Of a DNA stretch of 64,000 bases, positions 10,593 to 23,721 are shown in pieces. Both the position numbers and the translations under genes were made by a program. The first letter of the stretch is position 1. Each line of letters opens with the position of its first letter. Source of the stretch: Brachionus rotundiformis. Lineage: Eukaryota; Rotifera; Eurotatoria; Ploima; Brachionidae. The notes under the pieces were generated by a model, which searched no databases, was not told where the DNA came from, and was given only the letters and a program-made list of their open reading frames with translations. The stretch spans positions 2,369,825-2,433,824 of the forward strand of contig JAESIW010000200.1 of the NCBI GenBank assembly GCA_016802295.1, given 5' to 3'.

Positions 10593-13500
10593 TTAGTAAT
10601 TTTTTGCATTTAAAATTGAATCCGAAGCCATTAACTGACTTAGGTGCGATGGCATCGTTGGTGTCGAGTTTATCAATTCATTTTTGTAAATTGATTCAAC
10701 TGAATAGTATGTCTTATGATCATAGTTTTTTTTCTCTTCCTCAAAGTATTCATAATAGTTCTCTACATTGTAAAAATCTTTGGATTTTGGTGTTTGTAGA
10801 ATTTCAGTCGGTCTGGATGTGTCTTTATAATTTATTTAAAAAAATAATTATTCAATATTAAACAAATTTCGATTAGTCGTGTTGAGTATTTATGTTGAAA
10901 TTATATAAAGAATAAAAACTGTTTCTATTAACATTGTTTGAATGCACTCTATTGTGATTTTTGGCCATTCTGATGGTGCCTATAGGCTTGTAAATGTGAT
11001 CCTCAACTAAATAAAATTTATAAAATTCATTCGGGTGCCAACTAAGCGCCAAAAGCTAATCTAAGCGATAGATTCTTAAAAGCTTTGAAATATTTTATTT
11101 ATCGAAGCCAAAACTATTTTATCAATTTTTTAATTTAAAATTCTTACAAGATTTTAATGTTCATATCAATATTTATGATGTTGCATAAAAAGATAAAACT
11201 ACTAAATTTTTATTTAGTTAGACAATTTCATTTTATGGAATTTTAATAAGCTTCCGATTGTGATTAAGTTTTTATAGACTATTATGCATTGACATTGGTG
11301 TGAAAAAATCTATAATCTAGAAAATTAATGTAACTTTTACTAATTTAATAAGTAGTTTATCTTTTTATCTTTTATTAAAACAAAAATCAAATACCATTTA
11401 TTTTTACTAGAAATTCCAAAATATTAAAAATGGAATTTTGGAAATTATTTAAATAATTTTTTTTATTTTCTATGCTACTTTTTTACAGCGATAAGCAAGG
11501 AACAATAAATGCCAAGAGCAGTAATTGATTGCCAAAAACTTAAAATCATAAATCAATATTATTTGGTTTAGCTTGATTAAATTTATTTAAAAAATAAATG
11601 TTAGTAAAATAAAAAATAATAATATAAATGCTTTTTNNNNNNNNNNNNNNNNNNNNNNNNNNNNNNNNNNNNNNNNNNNNNNNNNNNNNNNNNNNNNNNN
11701 NNNNNNNNNNNNNNNNNNNNNNNNNNNNNNNNNNNNNNNNNNNNNNNNNNNNNNNNNNNNNNNNNNNNNNNNNNNNNNNNNNNNNNNNNNNNNNNNNNNN
11801 NNNNNNNNNNNNNNNNNNNNNNNNNNNNNNNNNNNNNNNNNNNNNNNNNNNNNNNNNNNNNNNNNNNNNNNNNNNNNNNNNNNNNNNNNNNNNNNNNNNN
11901 NNNNNNNNNNNNNNNNNNNNNNNNNNNNNNNNNNNNNNATTTTGGAAATTATTTAAATAATTTTTTTTTATTTTCTATGCTACTTTTTTACAGCGATAAG
12001 CAAGGAACAATAAATGCCAAAAACTTAAAATCATAGATCAATATTGTTTGGTTTAGCTTGATTAAATTTATTTAAAAAATAAATGTTAGTAAAATAAAAA
12101 ATAATAATATAAATGCTTTTTTTTAAATTTACAATTAATTTTAAGTGTTAACAAAATAAAAAAAATGAAAAATGTGTTAAATAAACGAAACGTTGCTAAA
12201 AAGGCACATTAAATTAAAAAAAAAATAATAATATTTCTATATTAATTGCATATAACTAAAGCTTTAAAGTGTTTATAGAAGCAATAGATATATCTTTATA
12301 TTTACCATTGTCCAGGATGTCTAGCGAATTATTAGACAATGATTTAACTCCTCTGGACGCAGACGAATTGAAAGCGATTTGACGACTTTTTTCTTTTATT
12401 TGCTCGGCCAGCTCTTGTCTCAACTCGAGCAGCTAAAATTTTTAATTAGATATATGTCTATATTGAATGAAGACTGGTCATAAAACTTTACATGCTCTCT
12501 GGCTTTCTTCTCCTTTTCATAGCTAACTTCTATCTCATATTCCCTTGAATCTGCCGGATTGGAGTATACATTTGTCTTGCTTTGTCTATTGTTAGCTTCA
12601 TCCAGGTTCATCTGTTGAAGTGTTTGCAGCGCTATCATTTTTTTAATCTCCATTATTCGCTTTTCTTTTACCAATCGTTCATCATCGTTCAAATCTATTT
12701 CCGGCTCCAAATCCAAATTTCCTCGCGGTATTGAATAAATTTCTGGTTTTTCCAACTTGAATAAAACATTATTTAATTTTTTTAGCTGATAAATTTTAAA
12801 AATCTATTCTACATTTTTGACTATTTCTTCTGAATAATCTGCATCGAAGTATTCCATTTGATTTTGTTGTGTAAATCGATTGATCAACTCACTTTTAATA
12901 GATTAATTTGAAAATTAAATCCTTTTAAAAATGTATAATTTAATTACTTGTCACAAGCTCCTCTCAGTTCTGGTTTTACCAGAGCAATTTTGCGACTACT
13001 ATTCGCTTCTGTATCAACAATACTTTGCTGAATACTTACGCCCCCATTTCCAAATAGTCTTTCTCTTGCTGTCACTTGATTGTTCTGTATTGGTTGAAAG
13101 TAATCTCTTGGCTAGAAAAAAATTAAATTACTTTTCTCATAAATCATTTATATAAAGTTTAAAATAAGTCGCTTACATAATAATTCTGTGGAAATTTTCC
13201 GATCGAAGAGCGTTTCTTTTCGGAAATAACCTCGCGTCTAAAATTTTGACTTTTTGACGGAAAAAAATTGGCATTCTGGTTGGGCTGTTGGACATTAATT
13301 TGCAATTGTCGAGGTCTGGAGTTGGTAAAATTAACCGGTTGAAATGAATCCGATTTGTTCTGCTCGTCGCCAGAGTCTTGGTGATGAATAGTCAATTTCT
13401 TCCCATTGATTGAATTGAATGCGCTAAAAACATTATTTGATGATGAGTTGGCTTTGTTTGAGCTTTCTGAAGAACTAGCAGGTGAACAAACAGAATCAAT

Positions 13501-16500
13501 TGATTTAGACATAACTTTTTGGTCATTTATCTTGTTTGAATTTAGTAAATATTGGTGATGGTGTGCTTGGTAAATGTTTTTAGAGTAGCTTTGTCTGGAA
13601 CCAGAATGATTTAGTAAGTTTTCACTCGAGTTAAATTGATTGTTAGATTGATTGAGTATTTGTTTGTTGGCAAGGCTAGGAGAACCGAATTTTCTGATGG
13701 AAGTGTTTGCCTTTGACTCAGATCCCACGGGAATTAAAGATGCCCGAAACATGTTTGGAGTCTCCCCTGAAGGCTGACTTGATTGGGATTTGTTCAGCGT
13801 GTTTTGTACTTGTTGATGATAGACTAATTCGTGTTTACATTTGTCTGTTATTGTGTCATTTAAAAGCTGGTTAACTTTGGTCAATTGCATTTTTAGAAGA
13901 TCCATTTCTTGATTTAATGCATTGTATTGCTGAGTTAAAGACTTTTCTGTAGATAGGTTTTGGTATCTTGAAAATATGCTCATTTGATTGTCAATCAATT
14001 TCTCAATTATGATCTTGAAGGAAAAGAATGTTATTTAATTAAAAATATAAACGAGAATTTTAATAATTTCAATTATTGATTAGTAAATAAAAAAGCACTT
14101 TATAAATTTTTTTAAATTAATTGATTAATTGAGAATATTTTAAATCAATTATATGGAATTGTTCTACCAAAGATTACAATTATAAAGCATGTATAACTTA
14201 CTTAATTTTTCTTCTAATAGAAATCAAAAATTAATTTTTATCACAATAATTATTTTAAAATTTAAACTAAAATAGAACTTAAATTATTTTTTTATCTTTT
14301 ATGTACAAATTAATTATTTTATTTTCGATTAAGGTTTATTAAATAATTTCAAAATAAACTCAATAAGAATATTTTAAGTCTATTGAAAGCTTTTCTAAAT
14401 CTAAAAGAATTTTAGCTCAATTTTTTTATCAAAACTTTTTGACATTAATATACTAATTAATTATCAAGATTGAGTATGAATTATATTTACCTTATCTTCT
14501 AGTAAGAGCTCGTTTTCGTGCTGCATTTCAACAATTTGGTACTCATATAGTCTCAGAATATTGGAAAATTTGTTCAGGCCTGTTTGATCTAGATTAGACG
14601 GATCTTCATAAATTTTTTGGTAACCACTTCCATTTTCAATGTTTTGTGCCAGTTTGAGGTTATTTTCAATTGAGTCCATCTTTAAATTTAATTAATTTTT
14701 ATCTTTTCAAATTAAATATTCTAATTTACTTTAGCCTCTATTTTTTTAATTCTGTCCTTAATTGATTGGTAAGAGTCATGCAAGCTCATTGTTAAATCGT
14801 TAACATTAACACTTTCGTCCATTTTAGAACTATTTCTAAAAAATAAAAAATTCATAAAAATTTAGCCATTATTTTCTATCCAAGACTAACAATTGGTTTT
14901 GTCTGTGCTGGTACATTAACTCGTATGGTTCATATAATTTCTGTAGGGTTGAAAATCGCTGCTGCGAATGATTCAGCAGGACGAAATTGCGCCTTAATTG
15001 CCTAATAATCATTTCAAGCTCATTTTTCTGTAACAATTCCAATTGACATTTGGTAATGTTGTAAAAATCTGTAATAGATTTTGTATTTATCTTTGGAGAT
15101 GATATATCCGATATAGACTTGAAACTTTTTTCTTTTTCTCTTTCTAAAGCGGCCGACGCAGCTGCAGCAGCTTCGGCGGCAGCAGCTATTTTTTCCCGGT
15201 CAATGTAATCCACATTGCGTTGATTGGTACCCTTGGCAATGTAAATTTCGTTTTTGTCAGCTTTTTTGGCCGAATTACTAATCAAATTTTGAATAGCTTT
15301 GTAATTTTTGTCACTCTTAGCCTCCGGCAAGTCTTGGCCATGATCATTGTTCACTAGGCTTTGAGTCATTCTGGTCATGTCCACTATCGGCTTTTCAAAA
15401 GCGTCATATATTGATTTATAGTCATAAATATGATTGGTGGAGCCGTACTTATTATTTTTTTTAGATGACGACAAATTGGCCTGGTTGGACTTGGACGACG
15501 ACTTGGTCAAACTGGAACTGCGCTTATGTTTGGACTTTGGGTCGTTGTCGAAGCTTTCATTTAGATATTTTTGGTTATAAGAGTTGTTTAGACGCTCATT
15601 GGCTTCGTTGTCAGTCTCCAGGTCGCTATTGACCACTTCTTTTTTTTTATTTTTCTTGGTCTTTGATGGTCGGTCGTTTAAAATTTCATCGTCACTAAAG
15701 GCTAGTTTTTTTTTAATATTTTTTTTATCCGGGTTGTTTTTGTCCTCTATTTTGTTTGAAGACAGCGATGAGCGAAGTTTCTTGCCATTGAATATGTTCC
15801 GATGGCTAGTTCCTGGGCTGTTGGGTGCCGAGTTGGATTTGGATGAGCGCTTGGAGCTCGACTGGTCGTGCTTCACTATGAAATAGTTGGAGTTATTAGC
15901 GCGCAGGGAAATGTTGGACGAGCTCCTGTTAGAGGCTCGTTTTTCACATATACCCCTTGTTTGGCTGTTATTTCTAAAAATTAATAAAATAATTATATCT
16001 ATTTTTCTCATTATCTAATTTTTATACTTTAACTGCGATACAAAATTAAATTTATTGATCCATTCATTCATAGAAGCTGCTGACTCGGCTGCCAAATACA
16101 CAAACATGTCCGAATTGTTTTCTGAATTGTTTTCGTCCGAATTTACCAACTCGACCTTAAATTTATTTTTGTTTATTTTTTAATTTTTAATCATTTAATA
16201 AACATATGAAAATCAAATTATTTATTTTTTATTTTTCTTAAGATTTTTCAAGAATCTCGAATCTATAAAATTTAATAAGTATTCTTTTTTTCTAGTATTT
16301 CTTTCTTAGCTATTAAGATTATTTAATTGAAAATAAAAAATATATATTTATATTTTTCTTAAAAATTGAAAATTAAATTCTGATTACTTTAAAAGAGTGT
16401 TTTTTGTTATAGGCTGAACTACCATCTTTTTTGACAGTGGTTCTTGCATGAGTGTTATTGAGAAAAATAGTTCCGCAGTGTTTGGTCATGGAAGAGTCCG

Positions 16501-18901
16501 AATAGTAGTCCAAAATGTAATCCGTTAGCACAAAATAGCGTTTGCGCCACAATTTGAGTCCATTCTGGCTCAGCTTGTACAACCATCCATATTTGCGCAG
16601 AGCAGAATCAATGGCAGTGTTTACATGGACCGTGTTTGCCTGAATGATGTTTGCATTTGACTGCTGTGATGAGTTGTTTGAGGAAGCCGAGGAGGCTGAT
16701 GATGAAGATAGAGCTGACAAAGCCGAGTTCATGTTTTCGTTCTGCAACTCATTCTGGGATGTTTCCTCTGCTAATTGGAAGCTTTTACTTGGAGAGCTTT
16801 TCATTTTTGTTCTTTCTGAATAATTGGATTTTTTTGACTCAAACGAGCTGCTTATTGCATTTGATGAGCTGGATTCTGCCGGTGCCAGACTATTTAAATA
16901 ACTTGTTGGATAATTTCTTTTCGAATTATGACTTAAAAAAGAAGAATTAGTATAAGACCCAAATATCGGTCAAATAAATGAGAAACGCAAATAATATTGG
17001 TACTTTTCGGTCTTCCCGACTTAGCCTGAAAATTAAGTTTATTTTTTCTCCTATTACTCAAAGCTTTCTATGGAACTTGAAATCAAATTGCTTGACTCTG
17101 AATGTAAATTCAGCTCTCTTTTATATGTCAAAATAGTTTTTAGCATAAAGATATAAAGAGAAAAGCGAATAAGAGCATTAGTAAATAGAGTACCGTGAAT
17201 ACTTCAACAACTTGTCCTAAATAAAACTGTGAATTTGTTTTATCTCAGCTTAGGGCATGCATTATTTACTCAAAATGCAGATTTACGGTGCCGGTAATAG
17301 ATTGTTGAAATCTCACTTATTAAGAAAAATTGTTAACACCAAAAATAGAAATGTTTGCCGCCAAATAGAAAGTACTGAAAAAATTTTAATGTCAATTATA
17401 TGTCATCAATGAATTTGAGTTAAACTTGTTCTTCATTAACTTTATTCAGCATACATTTACACTAGTTTCTTCTTAAATATGTACTTTTTTTAAATTAAGT
17501 TGATTTTAAATTAAATAAATAATTATAAGTATTCTTAAATTATGACTATTTTAAAAATGTTCAAAATGTACTACCGAAGATAGATCAGTTTTTCAATCAA
17601 TCTAATAAAACCACTTCGCGTGTAAAAATTTTGATATCAACAATAAAAAAATTATCTTTAATAGAGCATAAAATTTGAAAAAGAGTCGATTTTTAAACAT
17701 TTAATTGCTTTTTAAGTAGAAAAATTCAATTTATCAAAATAAATATATTTAATTGATTTAAATTGAAAAAATTTATTTCTTTTAGCGACTTATTCTTATT
17801 AATGTATTAAAAATAATGATAGTTGATAAAACAATAAAATCATGATTTAATAAACACAGTAATTAAAGGTTCGATTTTTTTGTTATTTTTAAATTGCTAA
17901 GAAACAAAGTTTATTCTAATGAGGAATAATAATAATGTAAAGGAATTTACGGTCTTATTAGGAATTGGTCTATTTTTGAGCCAGTAATAAAAAAAAAAAC
18001 TAATTTCCTTATAGTTTTACAACAAAAATTTTCTATATCAAAAAAATACTTAAAAAATAAAATTTAGATTTAAATCCACTTACTCAATTAAATAAGGCAA
18101 ACCAAGTATGTAATCCTTTTGCCAACCGTTTGGAAGATCTTAAAAATTCAAATTGTAATTTAAATATATAATTTCTATAGCCGATTAAGATCTTTTATTT
18201 GCACTGAGTAATTTTATCTATTTGAAAAGAATTAAAAATCACGTTTTCAAAATTATCTTAAAACTAATTATCTCTTATTTACTAAACAGTACAAATATTT
18301 GGTATTTTTAGTTATTTCCTTCGCAATTTACCTTCAAGTGGAGGTATGATCATTAGTGAGACCGGTTGACCAGTTTTTGGATGTAGCCAAGTAGTTCGCT
18401 GTTCGTCTTCACTTAAATAAAAAAGATTAAATACATCGATAAACTATGATTAATAGATAAAAAGGAAATAAAGTCATTAGGCATTCGACTTTTATCTCGA
18501 CTACTGGTCAATAAATGGGTTACTCTTTGACATTTTAAATTAAATGTAAATAACAAGTTAATGAATATTAATGATAGACTTTAATCTAAGACGTGTCCCA
18601 GACGTAGTCGAGTGTCATTTTAGGGTCTTTTAAAAATAAATCGCCATTACTTGATAAAAAATACTCGTCCGTCCTCAGTTACTGCGTATGTCCATGGCTC
18701 AGGTAAATTTGTTATCTCGATTAGAAGATTATTGATGTGATTTTGGATAAAGTTGATTTTTTTGTTTAAATATTCTTCATTATTGGACGCTGATGGAATG
18801 TTAGAAGGTTTTAGTGTTGCCGAATTGGACGAGGTCGACATGGATTTGATTGATTTTACTGCTGAATTTGGGAGTGAAGAACTAATCGGAGTAGCTGACA
18901 T
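10593..18901 (-). CDS. PLEKHA5/6/7-like WW-WW-PH-coiled-coil protein
   Basis: Fifteen exons: 18901-18651, 18411-18332, 18138-18084, 16931-16388, 16155-16028, 15973-14891, 14835-14730, 14679-14491, 14013-13177, 13111-12948, 12891-12813, 12755-12492, 12432-12306, 11006-10920, 10822-10593. They total 1407 residues with every phase matching. WW1 is at about 66-98 (LPEPWTYAV ... TTWLHPKTGQP), a degenerate WW2 at about 112-140, and a PH domain at about 242-352 (KYGWLYKL, RKRYFVL, MNEWINKF). Long Ser/Asn-rich and coiled-coil segments follow, including an Ala/Glu-rich helix near 15.17 kb and another near 12.6 kb. In vertebrates these proteins bind phosphoinositides and, for PLEKHA7, sit at adherens junctions. 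Intron 13 contains the 11.6-kb assembly gap. I cannot choose among paralogues 5, 6 and 7. Confidence 0.9.
11435..12121. repeat. Assembly gap (N 11637-11938) flanked by duplicated sequence
   Basis: About 200 bp left of the 302-N gap (11435-11636) is repeated to its right (11939 to about 12121). The copies differ by a roughly 20-bp indel (the segment around AAGAGCAGTAATTGATTGCC is present only on the left) and a few substitutions. The gap lies within intron 13 of the PLEKHA-like gene, so no exon is affected. This is most likely two haplotype copies left unmerged by scaffolding. Confidence 0.85.
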
Positions 18902-21900
18902 ATTCGATTGATAAAAAATTCAAAAAATCATTTATAAATTGTCTAGTTTTAGTCTATAAAATAGTTATTTAATTTAAATTTGGGATATTATTAAAGTCAA
19001 AAGTATATATTTATTAAAAAAAGTAACAAGATTTAATTTTTTAAAGAATAGTTGAACACTTGAATTATCAAAAAATTCTTAAAACAAAGAAAATTTAAAA
19101 AATTTTGAATTTTAAAATGCAAAAGTTTGTTTAATTGTGTGTCTTAATTTTTTTTTAAATTAAAATCTTTATTATTCACAAATCTAACTTTGTTTTTTTG
19201 TCAATTTCTAAGTCCCTATACCACTCATAACCATTTTTTTCTTACTTAGTCAGACCGGCTCGATTTTAATTGACAAGATCTTGAACAAGTTTAAATGCTT
19301 AAAAGAAAAATAACAAATTTAGAGGCTTTTGTTGCTTTTTTGTTATTTTTTAAGGTACACCTCAATAATGAGCTAGTTAATTAACTCAAATTTGTTTAAT
19401 TTAATTCGAATTCTATGAATCCTTAGCAAAAATATCTTCTTTAAGCGAGATATCTAATCTAGAGATTTAGACTCTAATGTTCAACCAATATGACCAATAT
19501 GTAATCTTTGACCAAATAGTATGAGCTTTTTTTATCATAAGGAAATGCGTGAGATTTGCTGACCTAAAATAAAAGTCAATTTTATTTGATCCATCATAAA
19601 CTCTTATCTAAATTTTCGCTAATAAATCTTTTTGAAAAATAAAATTTTTTGTCACTGAAGTTTATCTCTATTAAAAATTTACCAAAAGAAACATTCTGAC
19701 CAGATTGCTGCCGAATTGCCCTAGTTGCCAAAGTGATTGGTTATGAACTCAAAATTTTGTAAGAATATCCTTTAAGAAGACTTAGAATATTTTAGTTTTT
19801 AATAAAAAGAATTATTTAAAATAAAGAAGCTTTAAAGTGTAATTAGTTTAGAAATAAAACAATATATGAATGTCTCACCTTTTGAGAGCTAGTAATTTAA
19901 CTTTTATTTTTTCATAGCCAGATTTAGTATTTTTTTTTGAATAGTTGAAAAAATTTTTTAACAAAAATAAATACTCATTATTGAATACAATTTAATTGTT
20001 AATTTTTAAATATTCACCTTCAACAAGACCGAAAGAAAAGAAAAATTTCATTTAAATACCGAATACCAACAATGCCTTTGATTTAAAACGTAGATTTTCA
20101 ACTTCTATATTTAAATATTTAAATAATATTTAGTACTATCTATAAAAAAATTTAAATTAAAATCAGATTTTTTAAATAGATTTTGAATAAAATGAATGAA
20201 CCCGTGGTGAATTAAACTATTGTACTAGTAAGGCTTACATAATTTACATTTTATTTAATTTTTTATAATTTGCATAGGCAATTGTTTTTTTTTCCAAATT
20301 TGCTAACCAAAAATTTCCTAGATAAATTTTGTTGACATTTAATTCAAATTTTTTGGCACTTTTTTTCCTAATCCAACGAAGATCTCCAAGTGTCTAATAG
20401 ATCCCATTTAAATAAAATTTTTCAAATGAATGTCGATTAATTTATTAGAATCCTTTTTGTTATTGGCATGGATACATTTGGTGATGTAACCAAAAGTCAA
20501 AAACTGATTTCTTCAAATAAACTTGATTACCTAACTATCATAATATTTATTTTGAAAACCTTAAATATCTTGAGCAAATCTAATAGCTAATAACTAAAGT
20601 TTGATAAATGTTTTTAAAAGAACTTAATTTAGTGCACTAAGAAAATATAATACCTTGATTGTCTGAAAATTCTTTCGAATAAAAGCTTTTGTTGAGTTTT
20701 TTAAAAATTTTATTTAAAAACTTCTAAACGTTAAGAAAGAAAATTAAATATACAAATAAAGCTTTATCTCTTAATCCCAAAATTTTACAATCTTTAAGTG
20801 TCCAATTCTCTAGTGACTAGTAAACACTGGTAAACTGATCAAATCGATCAAATCCAAATTTATAAACAAAAACATTTCAATAATCTTATTATCTATTTTA
20901 TTTGAGCTTTAATTAAAAGATTATTATAAATTTTATATTTTTAAGCATCTAATATAATTTAAGTTTATAGAAGAAAAATAAAAGTTTATAAAATTGGGTG
21001 TTTGATTGTCGTTTTTGATGTAAATAACAAAGATATTTAAATAAACAATTCAATAAATAATTTAAGCTTGGAAAAAAATTAATTTGATGGCAAACTTTTT
21101 TACGATAAACGCCAGATTTAATAAGAAATTTTTAAGAAATACTTTTGAGAATAAAACTATTAGTTAAATAGTTAAAAAGTCAATTAGAAAAATATGATTT
21201 TCGTCTACGATAAAAAAATTAACTGTTTTTCGCTTTACACAGGATACGATTAATTTCCTATGGCTTAAATAAACTAATATGGAACTAATAGTTAATAAAT
21301 AGTTATTTTTTCCTTAAGAAATTGGAATTTAGACAAAACGGTTTCTTTTACTGATGTTTTTTGGCTATTTATTTCTATGATATTTCAACCATTTTAATAT
21401 GAATGTCGATTTTTAGTTTTCTTAAGCATTACGTAACTTTAATACTTAGCTTATTAATTTTTTTTTCAATTTTTTTAATAAAAAATCTAAGTAACTTGAT
21501 TATAAAATCAAATAAAAGGTAAGTTTTATATTATTCTAATTTATTATTAAATTGTATATTTACAACAACAATGAAAAACTTGGATTCTTAAGTTAGAGTA
21601 ATTTTTACCAAATGTTATAAAAACAAAAAACTTAAATGTTAGTTTTGTGCCCAATAAGTATCCAGAATCTATTAAGCTGTGGGTAATCTTTATTTTCCGA
21701 CTTTTTTAAGTTATGGTACACTTTGCTACTCTTAATTTAGTTGTACCGCTACATTTTAGACAAATATTGGCACATAAACATGCTTTTTGATGGATATAAA
21801 ATCAAGTCCGTCAAATCATTCCCCAGGTAATAGTCTGAGAATATTTCTACAAAAATAAAGTCTCGTTCTAGAAAACAAAAACAAATCCATATAAATATTG

Positions 21901-23624
21901 AATATTTGACCACATTAACTATCAAGTCTATTAACTTTCAAAAAAATTTGAATGGAATTGTCAATTTTGGCAAGCATTTAAAAAAAACGAATATTAAGAC
22001 AACAAAAAAAATAGGTTGTTTGCATGATTAATTCTGAGAAAAAAAGAAAAAAACTTTTAAATGAGGATTTTAGATGAATTTTATCGAGCTAAATCAATTA
22101 AAGGCTTGAATTAATGAGTAAATGAATTTTAATGTAAAATAGCAGTAAGCAGTTTATTCCGTACCAAGCACTTTGTTTGTTTTAAAATTTTTAACAATGT
22201 TAATCTGAAAAAAAATGGATCAAGTGCGACATGGACGAGAATTCTTGAAATAAAAACAAGATTAATTACCTGTTTAAATATTGAAGTTGGCTAAAGGATG
22301 CTTTTTTGTAGCATAGATGCCCATAAATAAATATTTTTTTTCTTAAAGAATACAATTTTTTATTTTATTTTATTTTTCTTTGTATTGTAATTAATTTTAA
22401 TTAATATTGAAATATTCGAGCCAAACTAGGTAAAAAAAATTGCACGAATAAACTAAATCCTATTTACTTAGCGCTAATCAAAGCGAAATAAGTACGATTG
22501 ACCGCTAGACAATTTGCTTGTTTTTCTTTCTATCGGTCTAATTTGAATAAGATTTGAAATTTGATCAATTTACCGAAATTTAATAAATTATTGCTAATAG
22601 TCCATCTTTTATTATGACATTTGGTTTGATTTTGACCAGTCTGAAAAATCAGCCTAGAGCTTTATGCTCATCTTCATATGCCAAGACCTAGAAATAATCT
22701 AATTTGAAAAGCTGGCCTAAACTCAAGTAGTAAAACTTGACTGGAATTAAATAAAGTGTTCTGTCAATTAAATTTTTTTTAAAATAATTAATGCCTTAAG
22801 GAAAATTTAATTAAAACCACTTTTATATGAAATAATAAGAGATAATTTTTTAAAATTTAATTGTTTCTATTTAACAGAATTTTTTGTTGCCTTATCCTAA
22901 ACTTGATATTAAAGATAATGATGCTCACTCTAAGGATAGTAACTAGGATTTACGGGTTAGATATACATTTATAGCTACATATATTTTATTGACCTTTTTG
23001 CTTAGGCTAAGAATTATAAAATATATCATAGGTGAAAATTAAAAGTAATTTTACTTTATTAGACCTAGATTTAATTTTTTATTACAGAGATATCTCGCTA
23101 ATATTTGGCTAATTAATATTGTTTTATTGATATTAAAAATTTAACACTATTTGATTTAATGCAAATAAAAATGGGATATAAGTAAAGTTGGACCTAAGTT
23201 ATTCAATTTTATAAATTATTTTTATACTTATGTTTAACTATTATTTTTAATTGAATTTTATTTTGGTACAAGAAAGCTCATATTTTTTGTTCAGTTCGCA
23301 AGAAAAATTTCCTAATTCATCAACCACTAATTTTACTAGCTAATTATATTTTTGAAGAGACTTCAATCAAAATAAACCTTGGTATAAAAATGTTAATTTA
23401 CTCAAGTTTAAAATTTTGAAAAACCTAATTGCTTTAAAAGTCTTAAACAAGAATCAAATTTGTTTTACAGCAACAAAACCATGTTGACTAGACGTAACAA
23501 AATAATTTTTTTAATTCTTGTTATTTTAGCTAAAATAAAATATAAAAACAATAATCACAATTATTTTTTATTTTTCAAAAAATAAAAACTAGCAAATATT
23601 TTCATTTCTGAATCAGAATATTTC
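18902..23624. other. 4.7-kb intergenic region, no gene seen
   Basis: Strongly AT-rich with homopolymer runs. I find no extended codon-like frame, tRNA, or terminal-repeat pair. The left end should hold the promoter of the PLEKHA-like gene and the right end the 3' flank of the selenoprotein gene. Confidence 0.6.
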
Positions 23625-23695
23625 AGCAAAAAGTATTCCACAAATAGCCGTTTGCTTTAGCACAAATTTGAGCTATCTGTCTCATTAACGAAACA
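23625..23695 (-). promoter_or_regulatory. SECIS-like hairpin in the selenoprotein L 3' UTR
   Basis: On the minus strand, ATGA (23685-23682) is followed by a 9-bp stem: ACAGATAGC pairs with GCTATTTGT with one G-U wobble. The internal loop carries AAA, a small upper helix follows (TTTG...CAAA), and the 3' side ends with GGAA, supplying the GA of the non-canonical quartet. This is the layout of a eukaryotic type II SECIS, which recruits SBP2 and eEFSec to recode UGA. It begins about 37 nt after the stop codon and about 470 nt after the second Sec codon, normal spacing. Folding was done by eye. Confidence 0.8.
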
Positions 23696-23721
23696 TAATA
23701 ATTTAAGAAATGAAAATATTA

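Noticed and set aside
10604..10861. Plus-strand 85-codon frame
   Set aside because: Antisense to the last exon of the PLEKHA-like gene.
16960..17030. Extra exon of the PLEKHA-like gene near 17.0 kb
   Set aside because: A good acceptor is present, but the neighbouring exons already join in phase (LI-D-HNSK) without it.
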